17,545 nt of DNA from Planctomycetota bacterium. Lineage in GTDB: Bacteria; Planctomycetota; Phycisphaerae; Sedimentisphaerales; Anaerohalosphaeraceae. The notes below the pieces were generated by a model. The model did no database searches, was not told where the DNA came from, and saw only the letters and a list, made by a program, of their open reading frames with translations. The stretch's first letter is position 1. Every line of letters starts with the position of its first letter. The stretch spans positions 1-17,545 of the forward strand of contig DAOVVQ010000048.1 of the NCBI GenBank assembly GCA_030637065.1. The letters are read 5' to 3'. The position numbers and the translations under genes are program-made. Of this stretch, positions 7,451 to 14,745 are shown one piece after another.

Positions 7451-9061
7451 ATGGTTACGGAAGAACAAGGACAGAAAACACACAAGGCCAATGAATTCGA
7501 GCGAGCGCCGGTCCCCAAGAGTGCTTTGTTAGGCTTTAAGAATTTTATCGGCATGTACGCAGGCGAGCACTGCGCGGGGACGGAATTGATGATCGGGCCG
7601 CTCTTTGTGGCTGCCGGCGTCAGCGCCTTCGATGTAGTTATGGGCCTGGTCGTGGGTAATGCTTTGGCGGTGCTTAGCTGGATATTTCTTTGTGCGCCAA
7701 TTGCAACGCGAACGAGATTGACGCTTTATTATCAGCTCGAAAAGATCTGCGGCAGGAATCTTGTGACATTATACAACCTTGCCAATGGGGTTATGTTCTG
7801 TTTCCTTGCTGGTTCCATGATAACCGTATCAGCGACAGCGGTAGGAGTCTGGTTTAAGTTTCCCATGCCCGGCCTCAATGACCTGTATCCGAACAGTGCA
7901 GGCTGGGTTTTGGCGGTTCTTGTGATAGGTGGTCTTATTGCAATAGTTGCCGCATACGGGTACAAAACGGTCGCCAAATTCGCCAATATCGCCGCTCCAT
8001 GGATGGTGCTTGTCTTTTTGGCGTTTGGATTCGTCGGGCTCAAGCAGTTTATCGACGCGACAGGTGTTGAGATCAAGGGCGTCGGGGATTTGTGGGCTTT
8101 GGCCAATGACCATATCTGGAAAGGCGGTGAACCCCTCGAAGGCCAGATCAAATTTACATTCTGGCATGTGACTTTCTTCGCATGGTTCTGCAATATGGCG
8201 ATGCACGTGGGCATGAGCGATCTGTCAGTATTTCGATTCGCAAAGAAATCATGGTATGGCGTCGCCTCCGGTGCAGGGATGTATGTCGGCCATTTTATGG
8301 CCTGGCTTTGTGCTTCGATCCTTTACGCCTACCAGTTACATCTGGATCCGAGTGACACAGATGTATTGCCCGGCCCCCTGGCATATCGGGCGGCGGGAAC
8401 GGCTGGACTGATATGTGTGATAATCGCCGGCTGGACGACGGCTAATCCGACGATCTACAGAGCGGGTCTGGCGTTTCAGGCGATCTTTACAAAGTCATCA
8501 CGTTTCAAAGTTACACTTATCACCGGCCTGATAGCAACAATTGCCGGTATGTTCCCTGCAATTGCAATGCAGTTACTGGGTTTTGTAGCGCTCTATGGTT
8601 TGGTTTTGATGCCGATGGGTGCAGTGGTGTTTATTGATTTCTGGGTATTGGAACGAATCGGGTTAAAGAGCAACTTTGCGGAGATCAGGGCGCTCAAGTT
8701 CAGTCCCGCGGCGGGTGTCGCATGGATTGCCACGTTCCTGATCTGCATGATGCTTGTATTTTCCGGAAAACCCTATTTTCAGATATACTTCGTGTCGCTG
8801 CCCGGCTGGTTTGTGGCATCATTGCTTTACATTGTTGTAAGCTATATTCACCAAAAAGGTATTCATGAGGCCCCGGCTTTTCGGTTAACAATGCAGGTTC
8901 TTTCATGGATTGCATTGGCGGGAATCGTCATTCCCGGACTTTTGTTCACGATGGGGACATCAACCCTGAGTCAGGTCAAGGGAATCATGATCGCTTCCAC
9001 CATCGTTTGGTTTTCCAGTACTGTATGCTGGATGGGCCGCGAAAAGGCTGAGGGTTCATGA
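7451..9061 (+). CDS. NCS1-like (cytosine/purine permease superfamily) membrane transporter
   Basis: A 536-residue polytopic inner-membrane protein with about 12 hydrophobic segments. It resembles the nucleobase:cation symporter-1 family. Recognisable features are the N-terminal FERAPVPKSALLGFKNFIGMY stretch leading into helix 1, a TVAKFANIAAPWM segment, and GWTTANPTIYRAGLAF in the middle, a hallmark region of NCS1 proteins. Known NCS1 members carry purines, pyrimidines, hydantoins or vitamins. The location, last in an operon with rhamnosidase and rhaA, argues for a sugar, most simply L-rhamnose, as substrate. That is inference. ATG 7451 is chosen because AAGGA (7438-7442) lies 8 bases upstream. 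An in-frame GTG at 7427 would add eight residues but has no such site. The gap to rhaA is 33 bases. I see no convincing terminator after the stop. Confidence 0.88.
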   Translation: MVTEEQGQKTHKANEFERAPVPKSALLGFKNFIGMYAGEHCAGTELMIGPLFVAAGVSAFDVVMGLVVGNALAVLSWIFLCAPIATRTRLTLYYQLEKICGRNLVTLYNLANGVMFCFLAGSMITVSATAVGVWFKFPMPGLNDLYPNSAGWVLAVLVIGGLIAIVAAYGYKTVAKFANIAAPWMVLVFLAFGFVGLKQFIDATGVEIKGVGDLWALANDHIWKGGEPLEGQIKFTFWHVTFFAWFCNMAMHVGMSDLSVFRFAKKSWYGVASGAGMYVGHFMAWLCASILYAYQLHLDPSDTDVLPGPLAYRAAGTAGLICVIIAGWTTANPTIYRAGLAFQAIFTKSSRFKVTLITGLIATIAGMFPAIAMQLLGFVALYGLVLMPMGAVVFIDFWVLERIGLKSNFAEIRALKFSPAAGVAWIATFLICMMLVFSGKPYFQIYFVSLPGWFVASLLYIVVSYIHQKGIHEAPAFRLTMQVLSWIALAGIVIPGLLFTMGTSTLSQVKGIMIASTIVWFSSTVCWMGREKAEGS

Positions 9062-9086
9062 TAAATCCTGTTGTTGCGGTTGCTAT

Positions 9087-9115
9087 TTGCTTGCTTGAAA
9101 ATATTACTGTAGAAT
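9087..9115 (+). promoter_or_regulatory. Possible weak promoter before the DUF1080 gene
   Basis: TTGCTT (9087-9092) and TAGAAT (9110-9115) are separated by 17 bp in the 117-base gap after the permease gene. This could start a second transcript covering the DUF1080, GH120 and sulfatase genes. The match is modest and readthrough from the upstream operon is equally possible. Confidence 0.3.
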
Positions 9116-9131
9116 CAGACTGTAGAGTCGG
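9106..9131 (+). repeat. Tandem 13-bp direct repeat (11 of 13 identical)
   Basis: ACTGTAGAATCAG (9106-9118) is followed directly by ACTGTAGAGTCGG (9119-9131). The pair overlaps the possible promoter before the DUF1080 gene and could be a regulator site. It does not resemble the repeats at 1495-1527. Chance duplication is not excluded. Confidence 0.4.
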
Positions 9132-9178
9132 GTTAATAAATTAAAATCCATGTTACAGTACAGAAAGGAATTTTGATC

Positions 9179-10546
9179 ATGACAAAGCAACTAAATAGAT
9201 GTAAACTTTTTTTGGCGATCTTTCTACTTGTTTCGATTGTTCCTGTTTTTGCGGACGAACCATGGGTCAAACTGTTCGATGGAAAAACGCTTAGCGGCTT
9301 TCGTCAACTGGGCGGTGAGGCGAAATATTCGGTAGAGGATGGGCAGATTGTCGGCGAAACGGTTCTTGATACGCAGAATAGCTTTCTGTGTACCAAACAG
9401 TATTACTCCGATTTCATTCTTGCCCTTGAGTTCAAGGTGGCCTCGAAGCTTAACTCCGGCATCCAGATCCGCTCTAACAGTTTTCCCGAATACAATAATA
9501 ACAGGGTTCACGGTTACCAGGTCGAGATCGACCCGTCAGATCGTGCGTATACGGGCGGCATTTACGATGAAGCCCGCCGCGGCTGGCTCAATACCCTTGA
9601 AGACAATCCTGCCGCTCGAAAAGCGTTCAAACCAGGCAGGTGGAACAGCTTCCGTATCGAGGCCATTGGTGATACGTTCAAGACGTGGATCAACGGTGTG
9701 CCCGCTTCCCACCTCTACGACACCATGACACGCTCGGGATTTATTGCGCTTCAGGTTCATGGTATTGGCAACAATAAGGAAAAGGCCGGTATCCAGGTTC
9801 GTTGGCGAAATATTCGCATCATTGACAAGAGCGTTGCCAGTTACACGAAGCCGACATCGGTGCCGCTTCAAAGCATAGATAATAAACTTGGCAGTGTTGA
9901 GGAGAAAAACGGATTTAAGCTTCTCTTTGACGGAGTAACCACTAACGGTTGGCGCGGCGCCCAACTTGACGGCTTTCCGAAACACGGATGGGTAGTCAAA
10001 GACGGCGTACTGACGGTGCTCGAATCCGGCGGCAAAGAATCCAGAGCCGGCGGCGACATTGTAACCATAAAGAAATACAGCAATTTCGAGCTCCATCTTG
10101 ATTTCAAGCTAACCCCCGGTGCCAACAGCGGCATTAAATATTTCGTTGACCCGGAACTGAATAAGGGCAAAGGCTCTTCTATCGGCCTGGAGTATCAACT
10201 TCTTGACGACCAGCGTCATCACGACGCCAGACTGGGTAATCACGAAGGCAGCCGGGCTTTGGCCTGCCTGTATGATTTGATCGAAACGGATAATTACCTT
10301 AAGATCCCTAATCCTATTGGCCAGTGGAATCATGCTGCTGTTATTTCGCAGGGCAATCATGTCGAGCATTGGCTCAACGGCCGCAAGGTCCTTGAGTATG
10401 AACGCAAGACGCCCGAGTTCCGTAAACTTGTTCAGGAAAGCAAGTATGAAACATGGCCCGGCTTTGGGGAGTGGAAAGAAGGGCACATTCTGCTTCAGGA
10501 TCACGGCAACATGGTTTCGTTCAGGAACATTAAGATCAAAGAATAA
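9179..10546 (+). CDS. Exported protein with two DUF1080 (3-keto-disaccharide hydrolase) domains
   Basis: A 455-residue secreted protein made of two copies of the concanavalin-like DUF1080 fold (Pfam PF06439). A Sec signal peptide probably ends after VPVFA (residue 25). Domain 1 spans about 27-220 (WVKLFDGKTLSGF, NSGIQIRS, GYQVEID, then WRNIRIID at its end). Domain 2 spans about 245-455 (FKLLFDGVTTNGW, NSGIKYFV, GLEYQLLDD, FRNIKIKE at its end). Both carry the family's opening LFDG and the central NSGI signatures. Some members cleave 3-keto-glycosides made by sugar 3-dehydrogenases; others may only bind glycans. No dehydrogenase is visible here, so function remains open. Start: ATG 9179 has AAAGGAA about 9 bases upstream; an in-frame TTG at 9173 is too close to it. 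It likely works outside the cytoplasm alongside the rhamnosidase and xylosidase. Confidence 0.92.
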   Translation: MTKQLNRCKLFLAIFLLVSIVPVFADEPWVKLFDGKTLSGFRQLGGEAKYSVEDGQIVGETVLDTQNSFLCTKQYYSDFILALEFKVASKLNSGIQIRSNSFPEYNNNRVHGYQVEIDPSDRAYTGGIYDEARRGWLNTLEDNPAARKAFKPGRWNSFRIEAIGDTFKTWINGVPASHLYDTMTRSGFIALQVHGIGNNKEKAGIQVRWRNIRIIDKSVASYTKPTSVPLQSIDNKLGSVEEKNGFKLLFDGVTTNGWRGAQLDGFPKHGWVVKDGVLTVLESGGKESRAGGDIVTIKKYSNFELHLDFKLTPGANSGIKYFVDPELNKGKGSSIGLEYQLLDDQRHHDARLGNHEGSRALACLYDLIETDNYLKIPNPIGQWNHAAVISQGNHVEHWLNGRKVLEYERKTPEFRKLVQESKYETWPGFGEWKEGHILLQDHGNMVSFRNIKIKE

Positions 10547-10592
10547 TAATTGGATGCCTGCCTTTGGCGATCGTTTTTTAAAGGAGCGCAGA

Positions 10593-10762
10593 ATGCGACG
10601 CGTGATGATAAACATGGCCTTGGTGGTCGCCTTATCCGTGGTTTCGAGCTGCAACCTGCCAGCAGGGGATGAGCTATTCGACAAATTCGAGAACCCGCCG
10701 GCATTGGCGGCTACGAGATCAATCCCATCGCGTTGCCGGTCAAGGTTATGACAGAGGAATAG
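10593..10762 (+). pseudogene. Lipoprotein-like gene remnant, possibly of an exported glycosidase
   Basis: ATG 10593 has an excellent AAAGGAG ribosome binding site (about 10580-10586) and opens a 52-codon frame ending at 10751. It starts with a lipoprotein signal (VVALSVVSSC, Cys20) followed by GDELFDKFENPPALA. After that the translation becomes basic and low in order (RSIPSRCRSRL). From 10703 a different frame gives IGGYEINPIALPVKVMTEE before a TAG at 10760-10762, which looks like a natural protein C-terminus. The simplest reading is an N-terminus and a C-terminus joined by an internal deletion with a frame change near 10700. The F-x-NPP stretch just after the signal recalls the start of some GH106 or GH2-like enzymes, but that is a weak resemblance. 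It could also be a genuine short lipoprotein. Confidence 0.35.
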
Positions 10763-10782
10763 AATCCGTTCCGACCAAGAAA

Positions 10783-13044
10783 ATGAACTTGAAAACGAAT
10801 AGCATTATCATGGCTGTTATGTTGGCCGCGATATCCCTTCAGGCCAGGGAGTATCACGTTGCGACTACCGGTCTTGACAGCAACAAGGGCTCGCAGGCAA
10901 AGCCGTTTTTAACGATTCAACATGCGGCGGATATCGCTCAGCCGGGCGATACGGTTACAGTTCACAAGGGCGTTTATCGCGAGCGGATAAATCCTCCCCG
11001 CGGGGGTACGTCCGACGACAATCGCATTGTTTATCAGGTAGCAAGAGGCGAAAATGCTGTTATCAAAGGCTCGGAAGTGGTAAAGGGATGGGAAAAGGTC
11101 TCGAATGACACGTGGAAGGTTACACTCCCTAACACCTTTTTCGGCGACTTCAGTCCTTACCGGGATCTGGTCGCCGGCGACTGGTTTCGTGATAACGGGC
11201 GGGAGCACCACACAGGTGTGGTGTACTTGAACGGTCACTGGCTGACTGAGGCTGGGCAACTGGAACATGTGCTGATGCCTGTCGCAGCAGCAGCCGCGCA
11301 CTACATTCAAGGAAAAGGTGGCAGTGTTCTGCTAAACATAGCCTGGCTGCGCCCGGCCAAAGGCCAGCGCGTTGAGGCCAACCGCTACGATTCGCAACAG
11401 GGCGTAAGGACGGCCCCCTGCTCTGAAGGCGACGAATGCATTGGCTGGCTGGAGCATGGCGATTGGGTGTGCTATGAGCAGATGGAGTTCGGCAGAAATT
11501 GCAGTGAGATTGAAATCCGCGCCGCTTCAGCTTCCCAGGGCGGCGTAATCGAGTTGCGTCTGGGCACACCTAATGGAGAGCGGCTTGGTACGTGCAAAAT
11601 TCCAAATACAGGCGGCTGGCAATCCTGGTCATCGTTTCGGGCCAAGATAAAACCCACCAGTGGAATTCAAACACTTTGCCTGGTGTTTCGGGATGCACAC
11701 ATTCAACTTACTGAAGAGCAACGGCTGTGGTTTTCTCAAGTCGATGAATCGAACACCACGATCTGGGCACAGTTTAAGGGAGTAAATCCCAACAAGGAAA
11801 ACGTCGAGATCAATGTGCGCCAATCAGTCTTTTATCCTGAAGAACCGGGCATCAACTATATCACCGTCCGCGGTTTCACATTAGAGCATGCCGCGACAAA
11901 CTGGGCGCCACCGACGGCTGAGCAGATCGGCCTGATCGGCACGCACTGGTCCAAGGGGTGGATCATCGAGGACAACACCATTCGCTACTCGGTCTGTACT
12001 GGGGTGACGCTCGGCAAACACGGTGATGAGTTTGACAACACGTCTCAAAACTCAGCCGAGGGGTATGTCGAGACGATAAAGCGGGCTTTGAATCGCGGAT
12101 GGTCGAAGGAGAACATCGGCCACCATGTAGTGCATAACAACCACATCTCCCACTGCGAGCAGGCGGGAATCGTCGGCAGCATGGGACCGGTGTTCAGTGA
12201 AGTCACGGACAATACTATCCACGACATCCATGTACGTCGTTTGTTTTCCGGCGCGGAGATGGCCGGGATTAAGTTCCATGGGGCCGTAGATACGCTCATC
12301 AGCGGCAACCACATATATCGTACGACGCGCGGTATCTGGCTGGACTGGATGACCCAGGGCACCCGCGTTTCGCGCAACCTGCTGCACGATAACAGCCCCC
12401 GTGAAGATCTCTTTGTGGAAGTCAATCACGGGCCCTTTCTGGTGGATAATAACATCCTCCTGTCCGCCAACGGCATTCTGGTCAATTCCCAGGGTGGCGC
12501 TTACGTGCATAACCTGATTGCCGGTCAGGTACGCGTAAATATTAGCGAAAAGCGTCAAACGCCTTATCTGGAGGAACACTCAACTAAAGTGGCGGGTTTG
12601 GCGCCGAATCTTAGCGGCGACGAACGCTACTACAACAACATATTCATCAATGGCGGCCTGGCAGCCTACGATCCAGCCAAATTGCCGGTGTTCATGGCTG
12701 GCAATGTATTCCTCGACGGTGCAAAACCGTCCAAGCACGAATCTAATCCGCTGACACTGCCGAATATCGACCCTGATATCGAACTGGTTGAGAAAAAAGA
12801 TGGCATGCACCTTCAAATTAATTTCGATAAGGCCTGGACCAGTCAAAAACGGCAACTGGTAACGACCGATCTGCTCGGAAAGGCGAAAACCCCGAATCTG
12901 CCCTACGTACAGCATGATGACACACCCTATCGAATCGACACCGACTATTTCGGCAAGCAAAGAAATACAGCCAATCCGGCACCCGGACCGTTTCGCTTTG
13001 ATGGTAAGAAGGAAATCCGCCTTAAAGTTTGGCCCAGGAATTAA
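10783..13044 (+). CDS. Exported GH120-type beta-xylosidase with an inserted CBM6-like domain
   Basis: A 753-residue secreted right-handed beta-helix enzyme. The signal peptide probably ends at SLQA (about residue 22). The sequence follows GH120 beta-xylosidase (XylC type) closely as I recall it: YHVATTGLDSNKGS, then VVYLNGHWL, INYITVRGFTLEHAAT, WAPPTAEQIGLIG, HWSKGWIIEDN and VAGLAPN. The expected catalytic pair is retained: nucleophile Asp521 (GIWLDW) and acid/base Glu546 (LFVEVNHGP). Compared with XylC (about 640 residues) there is an extra region at about 175-305 that looks like a CBM6 beta-sandwich (VEANRYDS, WLEHGDWVCYEQMEF, GGWQSW). The reaction would be release of xylose from beta-xylosides (EC 3.2.1.37). 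ATG 10783 is chosen because the mature protein follows it directly. An in-frame ATG at 10669 lies in the remnant. No strong ribosome binding site precedes 10783. The exact substrate is inferred. Confidence 0.9.
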   Translation: MNLKTNSIIMAVMLAAISLQAREYHVATTGLDSNKGSQAKPFLTIQHAADIAQPGDTVTVHKGVYRERINPPRGGTSDDNRIVYQVARGENAVIKGSEVVKGWEKVSNDTWKVTLPNTFFGDFSPYRDLVAGDWFRDNGREHHTGVVYLNGHWLTEAGQLEHVLMPVAAAAAHYIQGKGGSVLLNIAWLRPAKGQRVEANRYDSQQGVRTAPCSEGDECIGWLEHGDWVCYEQMEFGRNCSEIEIRAASASQGGVIELRLGTPNGERLGTCKIPNTGGWQSWSSFRAKIKPTSGIQTLCLVFRDAHIQLTEEQRLWFSQVDESNTTIWAQFKGVNPNKENVEINVRQSVFYPEEPGINYITVRGFTLEHAATNWAPPTAEQIGLIGTHWSKGWIIEDNTIRYSVCTGVTLGKHGDEFDNTSQNSAEGYVETIKRALNRGWSKENIGHHVVHNNHISHCEQAGIVGSMGPVFSEVTDNTIHDIHVRRLFSGAEMAGIKFHGAVDTLISGNHIYRTTRGIWLDWMTQGTRVSRNLLHDNSPREDLFVEVNHGPFLVDNNILLSANGILVNSQGGAYVHNLIAGQVRVNISEKRQTPYLEEHSTKVAGLAPNLSGDERYYNNIFINGGLAAYDPAKLPVFMAGNVFLDGAKPSKHESNPLTLPNIDPDIELVEKKDGMHLQINFDKAWTSQKRQLVTTDLLGKAKTPNLPYVQHDDTPYRIDTDYFGKQRNTANPAPGPFRFDGKKEIRLKVWPRN

Positions 13045-13111
13045 TTTAGTTAGGGTCTGGAAAACATTTACGAAAGCCTGATAAAAAAACTCTATATCTA
13101 AAGGATGATTA

Positions 13112-14530
13112 ATGAAAGTTCGCAATTTTGTTTTTTTTATTCTGCTGATCTTCGCGTCTTTGGGATTTGCGAAACAGAGCAGGCCCAATGTCCTGTTCAT
13201 CGCCATCGACGACCTGCGCCCGGAGTTGGGCTGCTATGGCGCCGCTCATATCAAGACCCCCAACCTGGATGCACTTGCCAGCGGTGGCATGGTTTTCGAA
13301 CGGGCCTACTGCCAGGTTGCGGTATGCGGCGCTTCGCGGGCCAGCCTGATGACGGGGGTCCTGCCCACATCCAAACGATTTGTCAACTATCTTGCCCGAG
13401 CGGACGAGGATGCCCCTAAAGCGAAAACATTGCCCCAGGCGTTTAAGGAAGCCGGGTATACCACGCTGTCCAACGGCAAGATCTTTCACCATCAGGACGA
13501 CACTGACGACAGGAGCTGGAGCGAACCGGCATGGCGACCGGAAATCAACTCTATGGCCTCATTCGATCCTGCGACCACCCGGACGCTTTCTGAGAGGAAA
13601 CGGGGCCTGATCTACGAGTATCCGGATGTCCGGGACAATGCTTATTCCGATGGCAGGATCGCCGAGAAAACGATCAGGGATTTGCAGCGTCTAAAGAAGG
13701 ACGGCAAACCGTTCTTCCTGGCCTGCGGATTTGCTCGGCCACATATGCCGTTCTATGCACCGAAAAAATATTGGGATATGTACGACCGTAAAAAGATCGA
13801 GATCGCCGATAACCGGTTCCGCCCGGCCAATGCGCCGGAACAATTGCACGGGTCCGGAGAGTATGGCAGTTACTACCTGGGTGATTTCAAGGTCAATTCG
13901 CCCGCCTGGCATCGCATGATGCGTCATGGCTACTACGCCAGCGTTAGTTACGTCGACAAGCTCGTCGGGGATGTGCTGGCTGAACTGCAATGTCTCGATC
14001 TGGCAGGCAATACGATCGTTGTGGTTTGGGGCGATCACGGCTGGCATCTTGGCGAACACAACTTCTGGGGCAAACACAACACTATGCACCTTGCCACGCG
14101 CGTACCTTTAATCATAAAGGCCCCGCAAAAAGAACCGGCAACGACTGAAGCGTTAGTCGAAACCAGCGACATCTTCCCCACGCTCTGCGGGCTCGCAGAT
14201 ATTTCCGTACCGAAAACGGTACAGGGTCGCAGCTTTAAGGAATTGCTGGGCAATCCCGCCCAACCATTCAGGGACGTCGTATACACCCGGTTCAAACAGG
14301 GCGACGCCGTAGTAACCGACCGTTACACCTACACCAGCTATGACGGCGACAAGTCACACATGCTGTATGACCTCCGAAAGGACCCGAGCGAAAATCGCAA
14401 TGTTGCCGACAATCCGGAGAATGCGAAAATTGTTGCTGATATGAAAGCAAGACTGGCCGAAAGGATCCGGCAAGCCAAAAACGCAAATGTCGCGGGGCCG
14501 CCGAGTACCGGAAAACGGTCAGGCATCTGA
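13112..14530 (+). CDS. Exported sulfatase, iduronate-2-sulfatase-like
   Basis: A 472-residue type I sulfatase with a Sec signal peptide (about 1-20, ending FASLGFA). Active-site residues: Asp33-Asp34 (AIDDLRPELGCYG), formylglycine Cys72 in CGASR, Lys123 and His126 (NGKIFHH), His211 (RPHMPFYAP), Asp308-His309 (WGDHGWHLGEHNFWGKH) and Lys321. IDDLRPELGCYG and GDHGWHLGEH with Asp-His instead of Asp-Asn mark the iduronate-2-sulfatase-like branch, which I would place in SulfAtlas S1_7. S1_7 enzymes occur in ulvan loci and act on rhamnose or uronate sulfates, so a role on sulfated rhamnan is plausible, though inferred. AAGGA (13101-13105) lies 6 bases before ATG 13112. The gap after the GH120 gene is 67 bases with no evident terminator, so cotranscription is likely. 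Confidence 0.96.
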   Translation: MKVRNFVFFILLIFASLGFAKQSRPNVLFIAIDDLRPELGCYGAAHIKTPNLDALASGGMVFERAYCQVAVCGASRASLMTGVLPTSKRFVNYLARADEDAPKAKTLPQAFKEAGYTTLSNGKIFHHQDDTDDRSWSEPAWRPEINSMASFDPATTRTLSERKRGLIYEYPDVRDNAYSDGRIAEKTIRDLQRLKKDGKPFFLACGFARPHMPFYAPKKYWDMYDRKKIEIADNRFRPANAPEQLHGSGEYGSYYLGDFKVNSPAWHRMMRHGYYASVSYVDKLVGDVLAELQCLDLAGNTIVVVWGDHGWHLGEHNFWGKHNTMHLATRVPLIIKAPQKEPATTEALVETSDIFPTLCGLADISVPKTVQGRSFKELLGNPAQPFRDVVYTRFKQGDAVVTDRYTYTSYDGDKSHMLYDLRKDPSENRNVADNPENAKIVADMKARLAERIRQAKNANVAGPPSTGKRSGI

Positions 14531-14556
14531 GTATGCAAACTACTAAGGAAATTAAC

Positions 14557-14667
14557 ATGGAAATATTAAGAAGGAATAATGAAACGGTGCTAAGGATCGC
14601 GCCGTTTTTCGCATCGGGCCGGGAACCTTCCGTTTCACAAGTAAAAATGCACGAATTTGAAGTATGA
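14557..14667 (+). CDS. Short 36-codon ORF, leader peptide or gene remnant
   Basis: ATG 14557 has AAGGAA (14545-14550) 6 bases upstream and opens 36 codons to TGA at 14665-14667. The product begins MEILRRNNETVLRIAPFFA and ends KMHEFEV. I do not recognise it. The ORF spans the terminator-like hairpin at 14581-14609, which argues against an ordinary gene. It could be a leader peptide, the fused ends of a deleted gene, or chance. Confidence 0.25.
   Translation: MEILRRNNETVLRIAPFFASGREPSVSQVKMHEFEV
14581..14609 (+). terminator. Probable intrinsic terminator between the second and third sulfatase genes
   Basis: AAACGGTGC (14582-14590) can pair with GCGCCGTTT (14599-14607) around an 8-nt loop, with one T-G pair. 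The run of five T at 14605-14609 overlaps the 3' arm. It lies about 50 bases after the sulfatase stop at 14530 and would end the upstream transcript. The 5' arm can instead pair over 8 bp with CCGTTTCA at 14630-14637, so two structures compete. Confidence 0.5.
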
Positions 14668-14745
14668 AATAAACTTTTTTTGAAATCCGTCTGGTTTGAG
14701 GCGATAACGCCGCAAATGGGACGAACAAAAGGACAGGGTACTGAA

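Noticed and set aside
10547..10592. Terminator after the DUF1080 gene, around the T-run at 10574-10579
   Set aside because: GCC and GGC upstream form only a very short stem not adjacent to the T-run, and the T-run runs directly into the next ribosome binding site.
10669..10782. ATG 10669 as start of the GH120 gene
   Set aside because: It would add 38 basic residues before a clear signal peptide and lies inside the lipoprotein-like frame.
10783..13044. Pectate lyase or GH141 assignment for the beta-helix enzyme
   Set aside because: The WAPPTAEQIGLIG, WLDW and FVEVNHGP segments and their order match GH120 better than other beta-helix families.
12580..13206. A 208-codon minus-strand ORF opposite the GH120 gene
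   Set aside because: It is antisense to a well-recognised enzyme, has no recognisable protein features, and runs across the start of the next gene. It is a shadow frame. The same applies to minus-strand frames at 2424-2918, 7732-8214, 9536-10096, 10109-10684 and 16710-17480.
14680..14745. TTG start for the third sulfatase
   Set aside because: The twin-arginine signal begins at ATG 14746; the extra 22 residues do not look like a signal or a domain.
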